From NCBI GenBank assembly GCA_964605705.1, contig CAZSDW010000003.1:1-64000 (forward strand): a stretch of DNA of 64,000 nucleotides. Reading direction: 5' to 3'. The notes under the pieces are model-generated. The model was not told the origin of the DNA. It did not search any database and was given only the letters and a program-made list of their open reading frames with translations. Of this stretch, positions 44,637 through 52,833 are shown piece by piece. The stretch's first letter is position 1; every line of letters begins with the position of its first letter. Source of the DNA: CAZSDW01 sp964605705. Its GTDB lineage: Bacteria > Fidelibacterota > UBA2242. The translations under genes were made by a program, and so were the position numbers.

Positions 44637-45776
44637 ATGATTAAAAACAAAGTTGTCAAAGAGTTGGTTCAATTTTCACAAAATGAATTTCCGGTAACGA
44701 GCGCATATTTTTCAATCGATATTAAAAATGGTAATCACCGAACTCATCTTGTCGAGCTTAAAAAGATGATTCGATATAAAAAGAACACAACTTATTTTAA
44801 ACAACTTAAGGAAACGGAACAGGCTTCCGTGCTGAAAGATTTTTCAAAAATTCTCGACTGGTTTGAGCGTGAGTTTGATTCGTCCAGTTTTATCAGCTCG
44901 ATCTGTTTTAGTCAAAGTAAAACCGGATTCTGGAAGGCGATGAACCTTAATATTTTACTGAAGAATGAACTGGTAATTCAGCCTAAACCGTATATTTATC
45001 AGTTGTCAAAACTTTTCAGCAGTTACAGCCGCTACGGAGTTGTCCTGATCGATAAAACGAAAGCCCGGATATTTGAGCAGTCGCTGGGTGACTTCAAGGA
45101 GCTGTACAGTGTATTTGACAATTCACCCGAAAGTGTTAAAGTCGGTGGTTATCGGGGGCGACAGGAGCGCAAGGTGGAACGGAATATTCATCAGGGAGTC
45201 ATTCACCATTACAAAGAGGTTGCCCAGAAAATATTTGATTTGAAAAAAATCCACGATTTTGACTGGATTGTCCTGGGCGGAAGAAAAGAATCGGTGGTTG
45301 AGTTCAGAAAATATCTTCACGATTATGTCAACGCAAAAGTCGCGGGTTTCGTGGAAATCGAGCCAAATTTACCGTTGAATGAAGTTTTTAAGAAAGTCCA
45401 TACGGTCGGTAAAAAAGCCCGGCTGGAATTTGAAAAACACTTGTTGGAGAATTATCACAATCAGAAAGAAGCCAATCAGGCAATTGAGGGAATTGAAGCG
45501 ATTTTACCAAAAATCCGCGACAACTGGGTCGATACGCTTTTACTTCAGGAAGACTATCAACATAAAGGAGTTTTCTGCCGCGGATGCGATTTTATTGAAC
45601 TTGTACCTAGCATCCAGTGTCCGGAAAATGGCGGACCGCTCGAGAGAACCCATAACATTATTGAGCACATACTCCACAAATCTCTGCGCCAGGGCGTCAA
45701 TGTTCAGTATATTCAGCAATCGATGAAAAAATATGGAGATGTAGCGGCAATTCTAAGATATCCGATGCAAGGATAA
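44637..45776 (+). CDS. BaeRF family (bacterial archaeo-eukaryotic release-factor-like) protein
   Basis: A 379-residue protein related to eRF1/Pelota/Vms1. The middle domain begins YGVVLIDKTKARIFEQSLG (about 137-155) with the variable loop VGGYRGRQERKVERN (about 178-192), followed by HHYKEVAQKIFDL and FDWIVLGGRKES. A CxxC-bearing region (GVFCRGCDF, near 320) resembles the C-terminal zinc-type part. The GGQ tripeptide of true release factors is replaced by GGYRGRQ, so hydrolysis is uncertain. Ribosome rescue is an inference. Isolated gene with a GAGGAG site 6 bases upstream. Confidence 0.8.
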   Translation: MIKNKVVKELVQFSQNEFPVTSAYFSIDIKNGNHRTHLVELKKMIRYKKNTTYFKQLKETEQASVLKDFSKILDWFEREFDSSSFISSICFSQSKTGFWKAMNLNILLKNELVIQPKPYIYQLSKLFSSYSRYGVVLIDKTKARIFEQSLGDFKELYSVFDNSPESVKVGGYRGRQERKVERNIHQGVIHHYKEVAQKIFDLKKIHDFDWIVLGGRKESVVEFRKYLHDYVNAKVAGFVEIEPNLPLNEVFKKVHTVGKKARLEFEKHLLENYHNQKEANQAIEGIEAILPKIRDNWVDTLLLQEDYQHKGVFCRGCDFIELVPSIQCPENGGPLERTHNIIEHILHKSLRQGVNVQYIQQSMKKYGDVAAILRYPMQG

Positions 45777-45903
45777 TTGCAAATAAAGCTGAAATTAAAG
45801 TGTCATATATAAATCATAAAGCGTTTTGATTATTTACTTGAATGGGACTTCAATTAACAATTTAAGTCATCTGGCTAACTGTCCTATTTACATTATTTTT
45901 TCC

Positions 45904-45933
45904 TTGACATTATCCCGAGCGGTGGACTATATT
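45904..45933 (+). promoter_or_regulatory. Promoter of the motor operon
   Basis: TTGACA (45904-45909), 18-base spacer, TATATT (45928-45933). It is 69 bases before the first gene of the MotAB/FliF/FliG-like operon and is the best promoter in that gap. Confidence 0.6.
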
Positions 45934-46001
45934 TTTCTGAATGCAACGCCATAGTGTCAAATGAAAAAATTTAGACACTTTATATCCGAAGGTGTGGGAT
46001 T

Positions 46002-46961
46002 ATGAAAGTCAAAATATTTTTTGCGATCGTGCTTTTATTTCCTCTTTTCCAGGGCTGTAGCCTTTTAGGCGGCAGATCGGCGGACGAGGGCGAAACCGAG
46101 GCACTTCAAACGGCTCAATCGACGGGTGGAACTCAGGGACAAGCTGGACAGCTGGCGGGTACGTCAACTGGTGGACAAACCCAGAGCGTTGCCAGTGCAC
46201 CAACCCAGGCAAGCAGCTCCGATCAGGATTTCGTGGTAAATGAACTGACCTTTGAAGTTAAAAAACTTGCCGCTGAGCTCAAACACGTCCGCTCACAGTT
46301 GGAAGATCTGCAGGCAAACAGTCAGATGTGGATGAATCCGCTGGCAATGTACGATAAGGAAATTATCACTGACAACGGAACATCGATCTACGGCAGAATT
46401 ATTTATCAGGATGATAAAATCGTCAAGGTCGAGACGCTTATCGGTTACCTGATTATTGATAAAGCCACAATTGTTCGGGTGATTACCAATGCCCCCGAAG
46501 AACCTGCCCAGAAATATGTTCCTCAAGAGCTAGCTGCCGATATGAAAGAGGGGGCGAAACAATCCGCTACACGACAGGCTCCTTATGTGTCACGGGCAGC
46601 CGAACCGGCTCAAATGCCCACAAGCAGTGCGAAAATGCCGAACTGTGTCCTGGTTGGTAATATTGGTGAGCGAAAAGACAGGTCTGGTAATACCATTTTT
46701 TCCGGAGAGGTAAAAAATATTGGTGCCCGGCGCGCTGACTTTGTCAAAGTCAATTTTGTGTTTCGTAAAAACTGGAGTGGTGATACCAAAACCCGTACCG
46801 TTTTTGTCGAGGGAACGTATTTTACATTTGAAGAGTCGGGAATCACATCCAACAATTCACTGCTGCCGGGAGCCAGCGGCAAGTTTGAATTGATTATTCC
46901 AAAGGATTTTGGCTCCTTTATAGGATATTCCTATACGATTGAATGGGAGCAGTATCAGTAA
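46002..46961 (+). CDS. Envelope lipoprotein with coiled coil and FxLYD-like domain
   Basis: A 319-residue lipoprotein: signal with lipobox (FQGC, Cys19), a Gln/Thr/Gly-rich linker (25-65), a short coiled coil (about 72-105), a strand-rich mini-domain (ITDNGTSIYGRI, about 120-165) like the one in the 4423 protein, a second linker and an FxLYD-type domain (about 215-315). It starts the motor operon and its stop overlaps the next start (TAATG). A structural role at the inner face of the outer membrane is inferred. Confidence 0.8.
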   Translation: MKVKIFFAIVLLFPLFQGCSLLGGRSADEGETEALQTAQSTGGTQGQAGQLAGTSTGGQTQSVASAPTQASSSDQDFVVNELTFEVKKLAAELKHVRSQLEDLQANSQMWMNPLAMYDKEIITDNGTSIYGRIIYQDDKIVKVETLIGYLIIDKATIVRVITNAPEEPAQKYVPQELAADMKEGAKQSATRQAPYVSRAAEPAQMPTSSAKMPNCVLVGNIGERKDRSGNTIFSGEVKNIGARRADFVKVNFVFRKNWSGDTKTRTVFVEGTYFTFEESGITSNNSLLPGASGKFELIIPKDFGSFIGYSYTIEWEQYQ

Positions 46962-47755
46962 TGGTCCATCCTGGTGGAAAAATATTTTTAATTTTGTTTA
47001 TGTCTGTGGCATTTACGTATTCACAGACCGACCAGACCTTGCCGGATGTCTCTGAAAAGACCGCCGAGCTAAATGAGAAAAATGTTGAAGTTCTCGAATT
47101 GCAGTCAAATTTAAAAGTTCATGATGAGGAACTGCAGTCAATTCGGACAGAGATAGAAAAATTAAAAAACTATAATAAACATCTTGAAGATTCACTTTAC
47201 GCCAAACAAATGGAAATAGATTCTTTGAAAGCACAGCAGAGTGAAGTCGAAAACTTCAAGATGATTGTAAATGCTATCAACGAGGATAAGACCTTGACCG
47301 GTGAAATTCTGGAATCCATAAAATCCAGTGAAGTGGTTGTTTCGGATACCACAACACCGGTTATGGATGTTGACGATCCGGCATATCGAACTCAGTACAA
47401 TGAAGCACTCAACCAGTATTTTGATCGCAACTATAGCAAAAGCATTGAGAAATTTCAATATCTGCTGAAATTGAGTAAACGGCATCCTTTATCAGATAAC
47501 TGCCAATACTGGTTAGGGGAGAATTTATATTCTCTGGGAAAATATTCCGAAGCCATTGAAGCATTTAAAAAGGTTGCGCCATTGGGAGATGGCAACAAGG
47601 CGGATGCAGCCCTGTTTAAAATTGGTATGAGCTACCTGAAAATGAGTAAGCAGGATCAAGCGGTCGTCTATTTCAAGCGACTTGAAAAAGAGTTTCCGAA
47701 AAGCGACCTGTGTGAAAAGGCTCAGCAGTATTTAACAACTCAAGAAAAGTTTTGA
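46961..47755 (+). CDS. CpoB/YbgF-like periplasmic protein, copy 1
   Basis: A 264-residue exported protein. ATG 46961 overlaps the previous stop (TAATG), and a signal peptide follows (about 6-21, ending TYSQ). A coiled coil (about 25-95) precedes TPR repeats (about 130-260) with the CpoB/YbgF-type LSDNCQYWLGENLYSLGKY and EFPKSD endings. CpoB normally couples Tol-Pal with wall synthesis. No tol genes are here; it shares the operon with MotA/MotB, which are TolQ/R relatives, so a similar coupling role is plausible. Confidence 0.85.
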   Translation: MVHPGGKIFLILFMSVAFTYSQTDQTLPDVSEKTAELNEKNVEVLELQSNLKVHDEELQSIRTEIEKLKNYNKHLEDSLYAKQMEIDSLKAQQSEVENFKMIVNAINEDKTLTGEILESIKSSEVVVSDTTTPVMDVDDPAYRTQYNEALNQYFDRNYSKSIEKFQYLLKLSKRHPLSDNCQYWLGENLYSLGKYSEAIEAFKKVAPLGDGNKADAALFKIGMSYLKMSKQDQAVVYFKRLEKEFPKSDLCEKAQQYLTTQEKF

Positions 47756-48504
47756 ATGTTTTTGTGATTCGATTTCTTATTATGTTAGTTCTACCGCTTG
47801 CATTGATCTCACAACAGCCTGACAGCAATCAGGTGGGACAGAACAAAAATTTCATGTATGATTTGGGAATAAAAATAGAGCCAGCGAGGGAGTCTGCCCC
47901 CCTTCAAGGTATTGGCGTTGCTAACCCAAGTTTGGTTCATTTACAGAACCAAATGGACTCCCTCTCCTTGGCTTTTTCCGAATATCAGAAAAAGACCGAT
48001 ACCCAAATCCAGATGGTGAATCGGAGAGCCGATTCTCTGGAACTCGAAAATCAGCGCCTGAAGAACCTGATTCACGAATCACCCTTTGCGGCGCTCACTG
48101 TGCCGGATCGGATATATTCAAAAAAAGAAGGTGAACATTTTTTTCAAAAGGGAAATGATGCCTATTTTAACAAGAATTATCCCGTTGCCGTCGATTATTT
48201 TTTAAAAAGTATCGCCAGTCAATTATCCGGTGCAGTCATTGGTGAAGCCTACTACTGGATAGGCAATTGTTACATCCAGATGAATGATGATTATTTGGCA
48301 CTGGAATATTTGAAAAAAGTCATTGAGTACCCGTTAAGTGAAAAATTGGACGATGCCCTTTTTCTATCGGCAGTAACCTACCGTAAACTCAATAACAAAG
48401 CGATGGCTGAGATTTTCTTAAAGCGGCTGATAAAAAGGTTTCCGGATGGTCAATTGACAAAGTTGGCGGATCTGGAATTGAAACGACTGGAAACGACAGA
48501 TTGA
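47752..48504 (+). CDS. CpoB/YbgF-like periplasmic protein, copy 2
   Basis: A 250-residue paralogue-like neighbour. It starts at TTG 47752 overlapping the previous stop (TTGA); an in-frame GTG lies at 47764. A signal peptide (about 1-21, ending LISQ), a coiled coil (about 60-95) and C-terminal TPR repeats (about 120-245, AYYWIGNCYIQMNDDYLALEY) give the same plan as the gene before, with low direct similarity in the N-terminal half. Two such proteins in one operon suggest a heteromeric periplasmic scaffold. Confidence 0.82.
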   Translation: MNVFVIRFLIMLVLPLALISQQPDSNQVGQNKNFMYDLGIKIEPARESAPLQGIGVANPSLVHLQNQMDSLSLAFSEYQKKTDTQIQMVNRRADSLELENQRLKNLIHESPFAALTVPDRIYSKKEGEHFFQKGNDAYFNKNYPVAVDYFLKSIASQLSGAVIGEAYYWIGNCYIQMNDDYLALEYLKKVIEYPLSEKLDDALFLSAVTYRKLNNKAMAEIFLKRLIKRFPDGQLTKLADLELKRLETTD

Positions 48505-48526
48505 TACCAGAACGGAGCTGAATTTG

Positions 48527-49867
48527 ATGATAAAACGTGGTTATAGCCTTTTTATTTTAAGTATCATTCTTATTACCTCACTTTCCGGACAGGTCACCCG
48601 GATTGCATTCACAAAGCCTGGATATATGATGAAAATTCCAACCAGCAGTATCTATCCGACCCCGTATGTTTTTCGAACCGGAATCAGTATTGATTCATAT
48701 GGATTTACAGATACATTGATTACCAGGGGCATTCTTTTTGAGACCGATTTGGGCAATACATTTAAAGTCGGAGTAACTTCGATCCAGGGTGTGGGGAGCA
48801 GCCCGCCAGTCGAACTGGGATTCCATTTTCAGAAACGCCTTTTTATATATGGCGATATCAGTATGACTGCCGGATTGCATGACCTGGTATTAAAACAGGT
48901 TGAGAAAGAATTGAATGTCGATACACGCGCTCTGTCGTTGTTTTGTGTCATCAGTAACGAGAAGCAGTTTGAGAACTCCCGGTTGAGTACTTACATGGGA
49001 TTTGGAACCGGTGGACTGGCAAAGGGATTCGGCAGTGATTCAACCAACAGTGCCGGTGTTTTCGCGGGAATTCTGATGCATACGGCGATTATGGCAGACC
49101 GCGGCGGGGTTGAGTTTCTGGGAGAATTCGACGGCGGGGGTGTCAACGCCGGTATAAAAATTCCCTTTACCAGAGACTATAATTTAATGCTGGGGATTAA
49201 TAACCTGATCAAACTGTACAATTTCGGACCGGACAATTTTGACATTGATAATCAAAAAGATTCCCCGAGTATTAATCTCTGCCTGGATTTCAGGATTCCG
49301 CGGGTAAAACCTGAGCAGGCAAAGCGCCGCCGGATGGAGGGAATGGTTGATAAAGAAACCCGCATGATTCTGGATATGGAAGAACAGTTTGCTGCTAAAC
49401 TGGATTCGACTCTGAAAGCGGCGGATTTTGAAATTGCCAAATTAAAAGATTCACTCCGTGTATTTGAATCGGAGATTAAATATCTGACCAGCGAAGTCGC
49501 GCAGCTGAGACAGAAAACAGCGGTTCTGGAAGATTCTGTCCGGTCGGCAAAGTTGGCTAAACATGCCATGGAAGAGAATATCAACCTGGCATTAAAGCAT
49601 CTGTCCCGGTCCTTGCGTTATTTCTATGCCGGTGATTACCGGGAAGCGTTGCAGGAAGTCGAATCAGCCGTTGCCTTGAATCCGAATTTAGCTTTGGCAT
49701 ATGCACGGCGCGGATCTATTTACTATAAGCTGGGAGATATCGACCGGGCAACGATTAACTGGAACCTGGCATTACGCATTGATCCGGAATATGATGATGT
49801 CAGAAATATTTTACGTGCATTAAATGAAAACCGGCTCAGGAGTGCCGGTTCAAGTCGAAAAGAATAG
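48527..49867 (+). CDS. Putative outer-membrane barrel protein with coiled coil and TPR
   Basis: A 446-residue exported protein. The ATG at 48527 (GGAG upstream) gives a signal peptide (about 1-22, ending SLSGQ). Residues about 25-250 are rich in amphipathic strands (FRTGISIDSYGF, LGFHFQKRLFIYGDISM, YLGFGTGG-like repeats), suggesting a barrel. A coiled coil follows (about 275-345), then two TPR units (about 355-435). The layout would place a barrel in the outer membrane with a periplasmic arm reaching inward. It directly precedes motA by 11 bases. No named family. Confidence 0.75.
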   Translation: MIKRGYSLFILSIILITSLSGQVTRIAFTKPGYMMKIPTSSIYPTPYVFRTGISIDSYGFTDTLITRGILFETDLGNTFKVGVTSIQGVGSSPPVELGFHFQKRLFIYGDISMTAGLHDLVLKQVEKELNVDTRALSLFCVISNEKQFENSRLSTYMGFGTGGLAKGFGSDSTNSAGVFAGILMHTAIMADRGGVEFLGEFDGGGVNAGIKIPFTRDYNLMLGINNLIKLYNFGPDNFDIDNQKDSPSINLCLDFRIPRVKPEQAKRRRMEGMVDKETRMILDMEEQFAAKLDSTLKAADFEIAKLKDSLRVFESEIKYLTSEVAQLRQKTAVLEDSVRSAKLAKHAMEENINLALKHLSRSLRYFYAGDYREALQEVESAVALNPNLALAYARRGSIYYKLGDIDRATINWNLALRIDPEYDDVRNILRALNENRLRSAGSSRKE

Positions 49868-49878
49868 AGGAATAGTTT

Positions 49879-50667
49879 ATGGATATTGCGAGTTTAATAG
49901 GTATCATTGCCGGATCCGGACTGATTATCCTGGGTATTTATCAGCTAACGCCTAATTTTATCGTTTTCGTCAGTGTACCTAGTTTACTGATTGTTGCAGG
50001 AGGATCACTGGCTGCTACACTGCTCAGCTTTTCCATGAAAGATGTGTTTGGACTTCTTAGATCAATTATAGCAGTATTTAAAAAGCAGAAAGATAATCTT
50101 CCCGAGGAAGTTGAAACCATCGTAGAACTGTCTCCAATTGCCAGGAAAAGCATGCAGGAGTTGGAGAAATCCTTGGCGAATGTTGGTAATCCGTTCCTTC
50201 GCGATGGATTACAAATGGTGGTAGATGGTTATAATCCCAATGAAATTCGCGATATCCTGGAAACCCGCATTGAGAACAGAACCCTGCGTGAAAAGGGCGA
50301 TGCCAATGTTTTAAAGACCATGGGAAAATATTCACCGGCTTTCGGAATGATCGGAACCCTGATTGGTCTGGTCGTTATGCTCTATGGTATGGCGGAAATG
50401 GCGACCAGTGGCGAAGATCCGATGGCGGTGCTGGGCGGCGGCATGGGCGCTGCATTGATCACGACATTTTACGGCTCGATCCTCGCCAATATGATTTTTA
50501 ATCCCATGGCAGTTAAATTTGAGACGAGGATTGAAAAACAGAACACACTCCAGTTGATGCTGATAGAGGGAGTCCTGTTGATTCATGCCCGGAAGCACCC
50601 ATTGATTGTCAGAGAAAAACTGAATTCATTTTTAAGACCGCGAGATTGGAAGAAACCTGAGGAATAA
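49879..50667 (+). CDS. motA: MotA-type stator protein
   Basis: A 262-residue inner-membrane protein with four transmembrane segments (about 1-22, 28-50, 152-172, 186-208). The cytoplasmic loop (51-150) has the torque-interface charges typical of MotA, and the channel prolines are P153 (YSPAFGMIGTLIG) and P209 (FNPM). MotA forms a five-subunit ring around MotB and turns using ion flow. It is followed 6 bases later by motB and then FliF- and FliG-like genes. Sequence is of the flagellar MotA/PomA branch rather than TolQ/ExbB. Confidence 0.94.
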   Translation: MDIASLIGIIAGSGLIILGIYQLTPNFIVFVSVPSLLIVAGGSLAATLLSFSMKDVFGLLRSIIAVFKKQKDNLPEEVETIVELSPIARKSMQELEKSLANVGNPFLRDGLQMVVDGYNPNEIRDILETRIENRTLREKGDANVLKTMGKYSPAFGMIGTLIGLVVMLYGMAEMATSGEDPMAVLGGGMGAALITTFYGSILANMIFNPMAVKFETRIEKQNTLQLMLIEGVLLIHARKHPLIVREKLNSFLRPRDWKKPEE

Positions 50668-50673
50668 GCAATA

Positions 50674-51363
50674 ATGGCTGAAGAAGCCCCAAAAAAGAAA
50701 AAGAAATTCGGTGGCGAAGAGGGTGGCGAAGAAGCGGAACCGTGGTTACTGACTTACGGTGACATGATGACGCTGCTGATGACATTCTTCGTGCTGTTGT
50801 TTTCAATTTCGACGATTGACAAAGTCAAACTGGAACAGTTGGGAAATTCTCTGGGTGAAGCGATGGGTAAACAGGCACCGGTGAATAAACCCTACTCTCT
50901 GGCTGAAATTTACACTGATGTTGTCAAGGTGATCAAAGAAGAAAACCTTCAGGATCAAATCAAGGTTGAAACCAGTGAACGGGGTGTTTCCATTAAGATT
51001 CCAAGCGAGATATCTTTTGGAATCGGCAGCGCCGATTTGAATCCGCAAATCAATTCTATTTTAGATAATTTTGTCGGGATGATGGCGAAGTCACGCTATC
51101 CCATTGCAATTGAGGGGCATACGGACAATGTACCCATCCGGTCACCGATGTTTCCCTCAAACTGGGAACTGTCCGCTTCCCGGGCATCTCAGGTGGTGCG
51201 TTATTTTATCAGTAAGGGAGTTCCATCTGAGAGATTTTCAGCCATTGGCTATGGAGACACCCGTCCCCGGGCACCGGGCAAAACAATTGATGAAGCCAAT
51301 TCAACCCCCGAAAATAGAAGTATGAATCGCCGGGTGGAAATATTCTTTTTAGTAATCCAATAA
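50674..51363 (+). CDS. motB: MotB-type stator protein
   Basis: A 229-residue partner of MotA. A Lys/Glu-rich cytoplasmic tail (1-22) leads to one transmembrane helix (about 24-46) carrying the ion-binding Asp30 (WLLTYGDMMTLLMTFF). The periplasmic OmpA-like domain (about 95-229: FGIGSADLNP, IEGHTDNVPI, LSASRASQVV, NRRVEIFF) binds peptidoglycan. A short plug-like region follows the helix. Proton versus sodium use cannot be told from these residues alone. Confidence 0.95.
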   Translation: MAEEAPKKKKKFGGEEGGEEAEPWLLTYGDMMTLLMTFFVLLFSISTIDKVKLEQLGNSLGEAMGKQAPVNKPYSLAEIYTDVVKVIKEENLQDQIKVETSERGVSIKIPSEISFGIGSADLNPQINSILDNFVGMMAKSRYPIAIEGHTDNVPIRSPMFPSNWELSASRASQVVRYFISKGVPSERFSAIGYGDTRPRAPGKTIDEANSTPENRSMNRRVEIFFLVIQ

Positions 51364-51376
51364 TTTTAGGAGAGGA

Positions 51377-52831
51377 ATGATGCTCAATAGTCAGAAAAGT
51401 TTAAATAAATGGATTGCTTTAGTACTGATCTTAGGTCTGGGATTCATTTGGTCCCCTTCTCAGGAGAACCAAATGTCCTACCTGTCTCAGAAATTAATGC
51501 TGGAAAATAACCTCCGTGAACGTGTCACGGATGCCTTAGATAAACTCCTGGATGATATAAAATTTGTCGTTGATGTGGCAATTGAAATTGAATTTAGAGA
51601 TGAAGGAAAAATCCAGACGACTTATGAAACCGCTCCGGAGTACAGTGCACCGGTTTCTAAAGAAGTTGCACCAACCGAAAAACAACCGAAACCCGGTCGG
51701 GGATCAGACCTCGCTTTGCCTTTACCCGGTTTTGAAACTCCCGAAGATATGGTCAAAGCGGAAGACGAAGCCAAGGCACTTGGACTTCAGGAAGGACCGC
51801 CGACCGCCGCTAAAGAGGCTTCATCGGAAGCTCTGCCTGGATACGCCAAAGAATCCAGCCGGAAACAGCCGGTGAGTTCGAGTCAGGTCAAGAGTTCGGC
51901 AATGTCTATTCCTGTTGTAAAACGCCAGAAGGTGAACATCATCATGGAAGATGGTGTGACTCCTGAAATTATTGAGAATGTCCGGCAGGTAGTCGCGATC
52001 GCATCCCATTACGATCGTGCTCGGGGCGATGTCATCAGCGTAATGACGGCTTCCTTTAAAAAGCGGGAAGATCAGGATGCGGCAGAAGCGATTATCCTGA
52101 AAAATATTGCCGAGAAAATTGATGATCTCGAACGTCGTCAAAAAGATGCGGAACACGTTGCCAAGATTGAACAACAGAAACGCCTGGAACGCCAGGCGGT
52201 TGTTCGGGATTCCCTGCGCATTCAGGAATTGCATCGCCAGATCCAGGATTTGCAGACCCAGCTGAATGGTCCCCAATTGTCCGACGATCAGAGAGAACAA
52301 ACTTTAGCGATGGCGGATGCCCGTGAAGTGGAACTTGGTAATCTTAAAGAGCAGCTCCGTGAGAGTAATCGCCGACTCCAGGAACTCGAAATGGGATCCG
52401 TAGTAACCTCACCCCCGGGATTTATTCGTACCGAAAATCTCGGGCTCTATATCATTTTGGCAATTTTCGCAATTGCGCTTATTACATTATTGGTTATATT
52501 ATTAATTAATCGTCGCCGGCATCAGGAGCGCCAGGAGATGGAGTGGGGATACGGTACGAAAGTTCCGATGGGTCCGCGTCCCCAACAGCCGATGCAGCAG
52601 CCGTCAGCTCAGCCGGCGCCGGTAAGCGAACCAAGACCAATGACAGCAGCGCCAAAACAGGCGCCACCGGTGAATATGGAAGCGATGAAAGAAGAGATGA
52701 AAGGGATCAAACAATCCGTCATTTCGATGAGTGTTGGACAACCTGATTCCGCATCCCGTGTGATTAACGATTGGTTGGGTCAAACGAATCAAACCGAAGA
52801 AAGCGAATCAGAATTCGAAGGAGGAATGTAA
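51377..52831 (+). CDS. Shortened FliF-like MS-ring protein
   Basis: A 484-residue inner-membrane protein. TM1 (about 12-27) is followed by the first half of a FliF RBM3 domain (34-75, LRERVTDALDKLL), a Pro/Lys-rich collar-like insert (75-178), the second half (178-228, ending RARGDVISVMTASF), a coiled coil (232-338), TM2 (356-378), a Pro/Gln-rich linker and a C-tail (455-470, ASRVINDWLG) like the FliG-binding tail of FliF. The two N-terminal YscJ-type ring domains (RBM1, RBM2) of flagellar FliF are missing, and the coiled coil is extra. The FliG-like gene begins 2 bases later. Confidence 0.8.
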   Translation: MMLNSQKSLNKWIALVLILGLGFIWSPSQENQMSYLSQKLMLENNLRERVTDALDKLLDDIKFVVDVAIEIEFRDEGKIQTTYETAPEYSAPVSKEVAPTEKQPKPGRGSDLALPLPGFETPEDMVKAEDEAKALGLQEGPPTAAKEASSEALPGYAKESSRKQPVSSSQVKSSAMSIPVVKRQKVNIIMEDGVTPEIIENVRQVVAIASHYDRARGDVISVMTASFKKREDQDAAEAIILKNIAEKIDDLERRQKDAEHVAKIEQQKRLERQAVVRDSLRIQELHRQIQDLQTQLNGPQLSDDQREQTLAMADAREVELGNLKEQLRESNRRLQELEMGSVVTSPPGFIRTENLGLYIILAIFAIALITLLVILLINRRRHQERQEMEWGYGTKVPMGPRPQQPMQQPSAQPAPVSEPRPMTAAPKQAPPVNMEAMKEEMKGIKQSVISMSVGQPDSASRVINDWLGQTNQTEESESEFEGGM

Positions 52832-52833
52832 GC

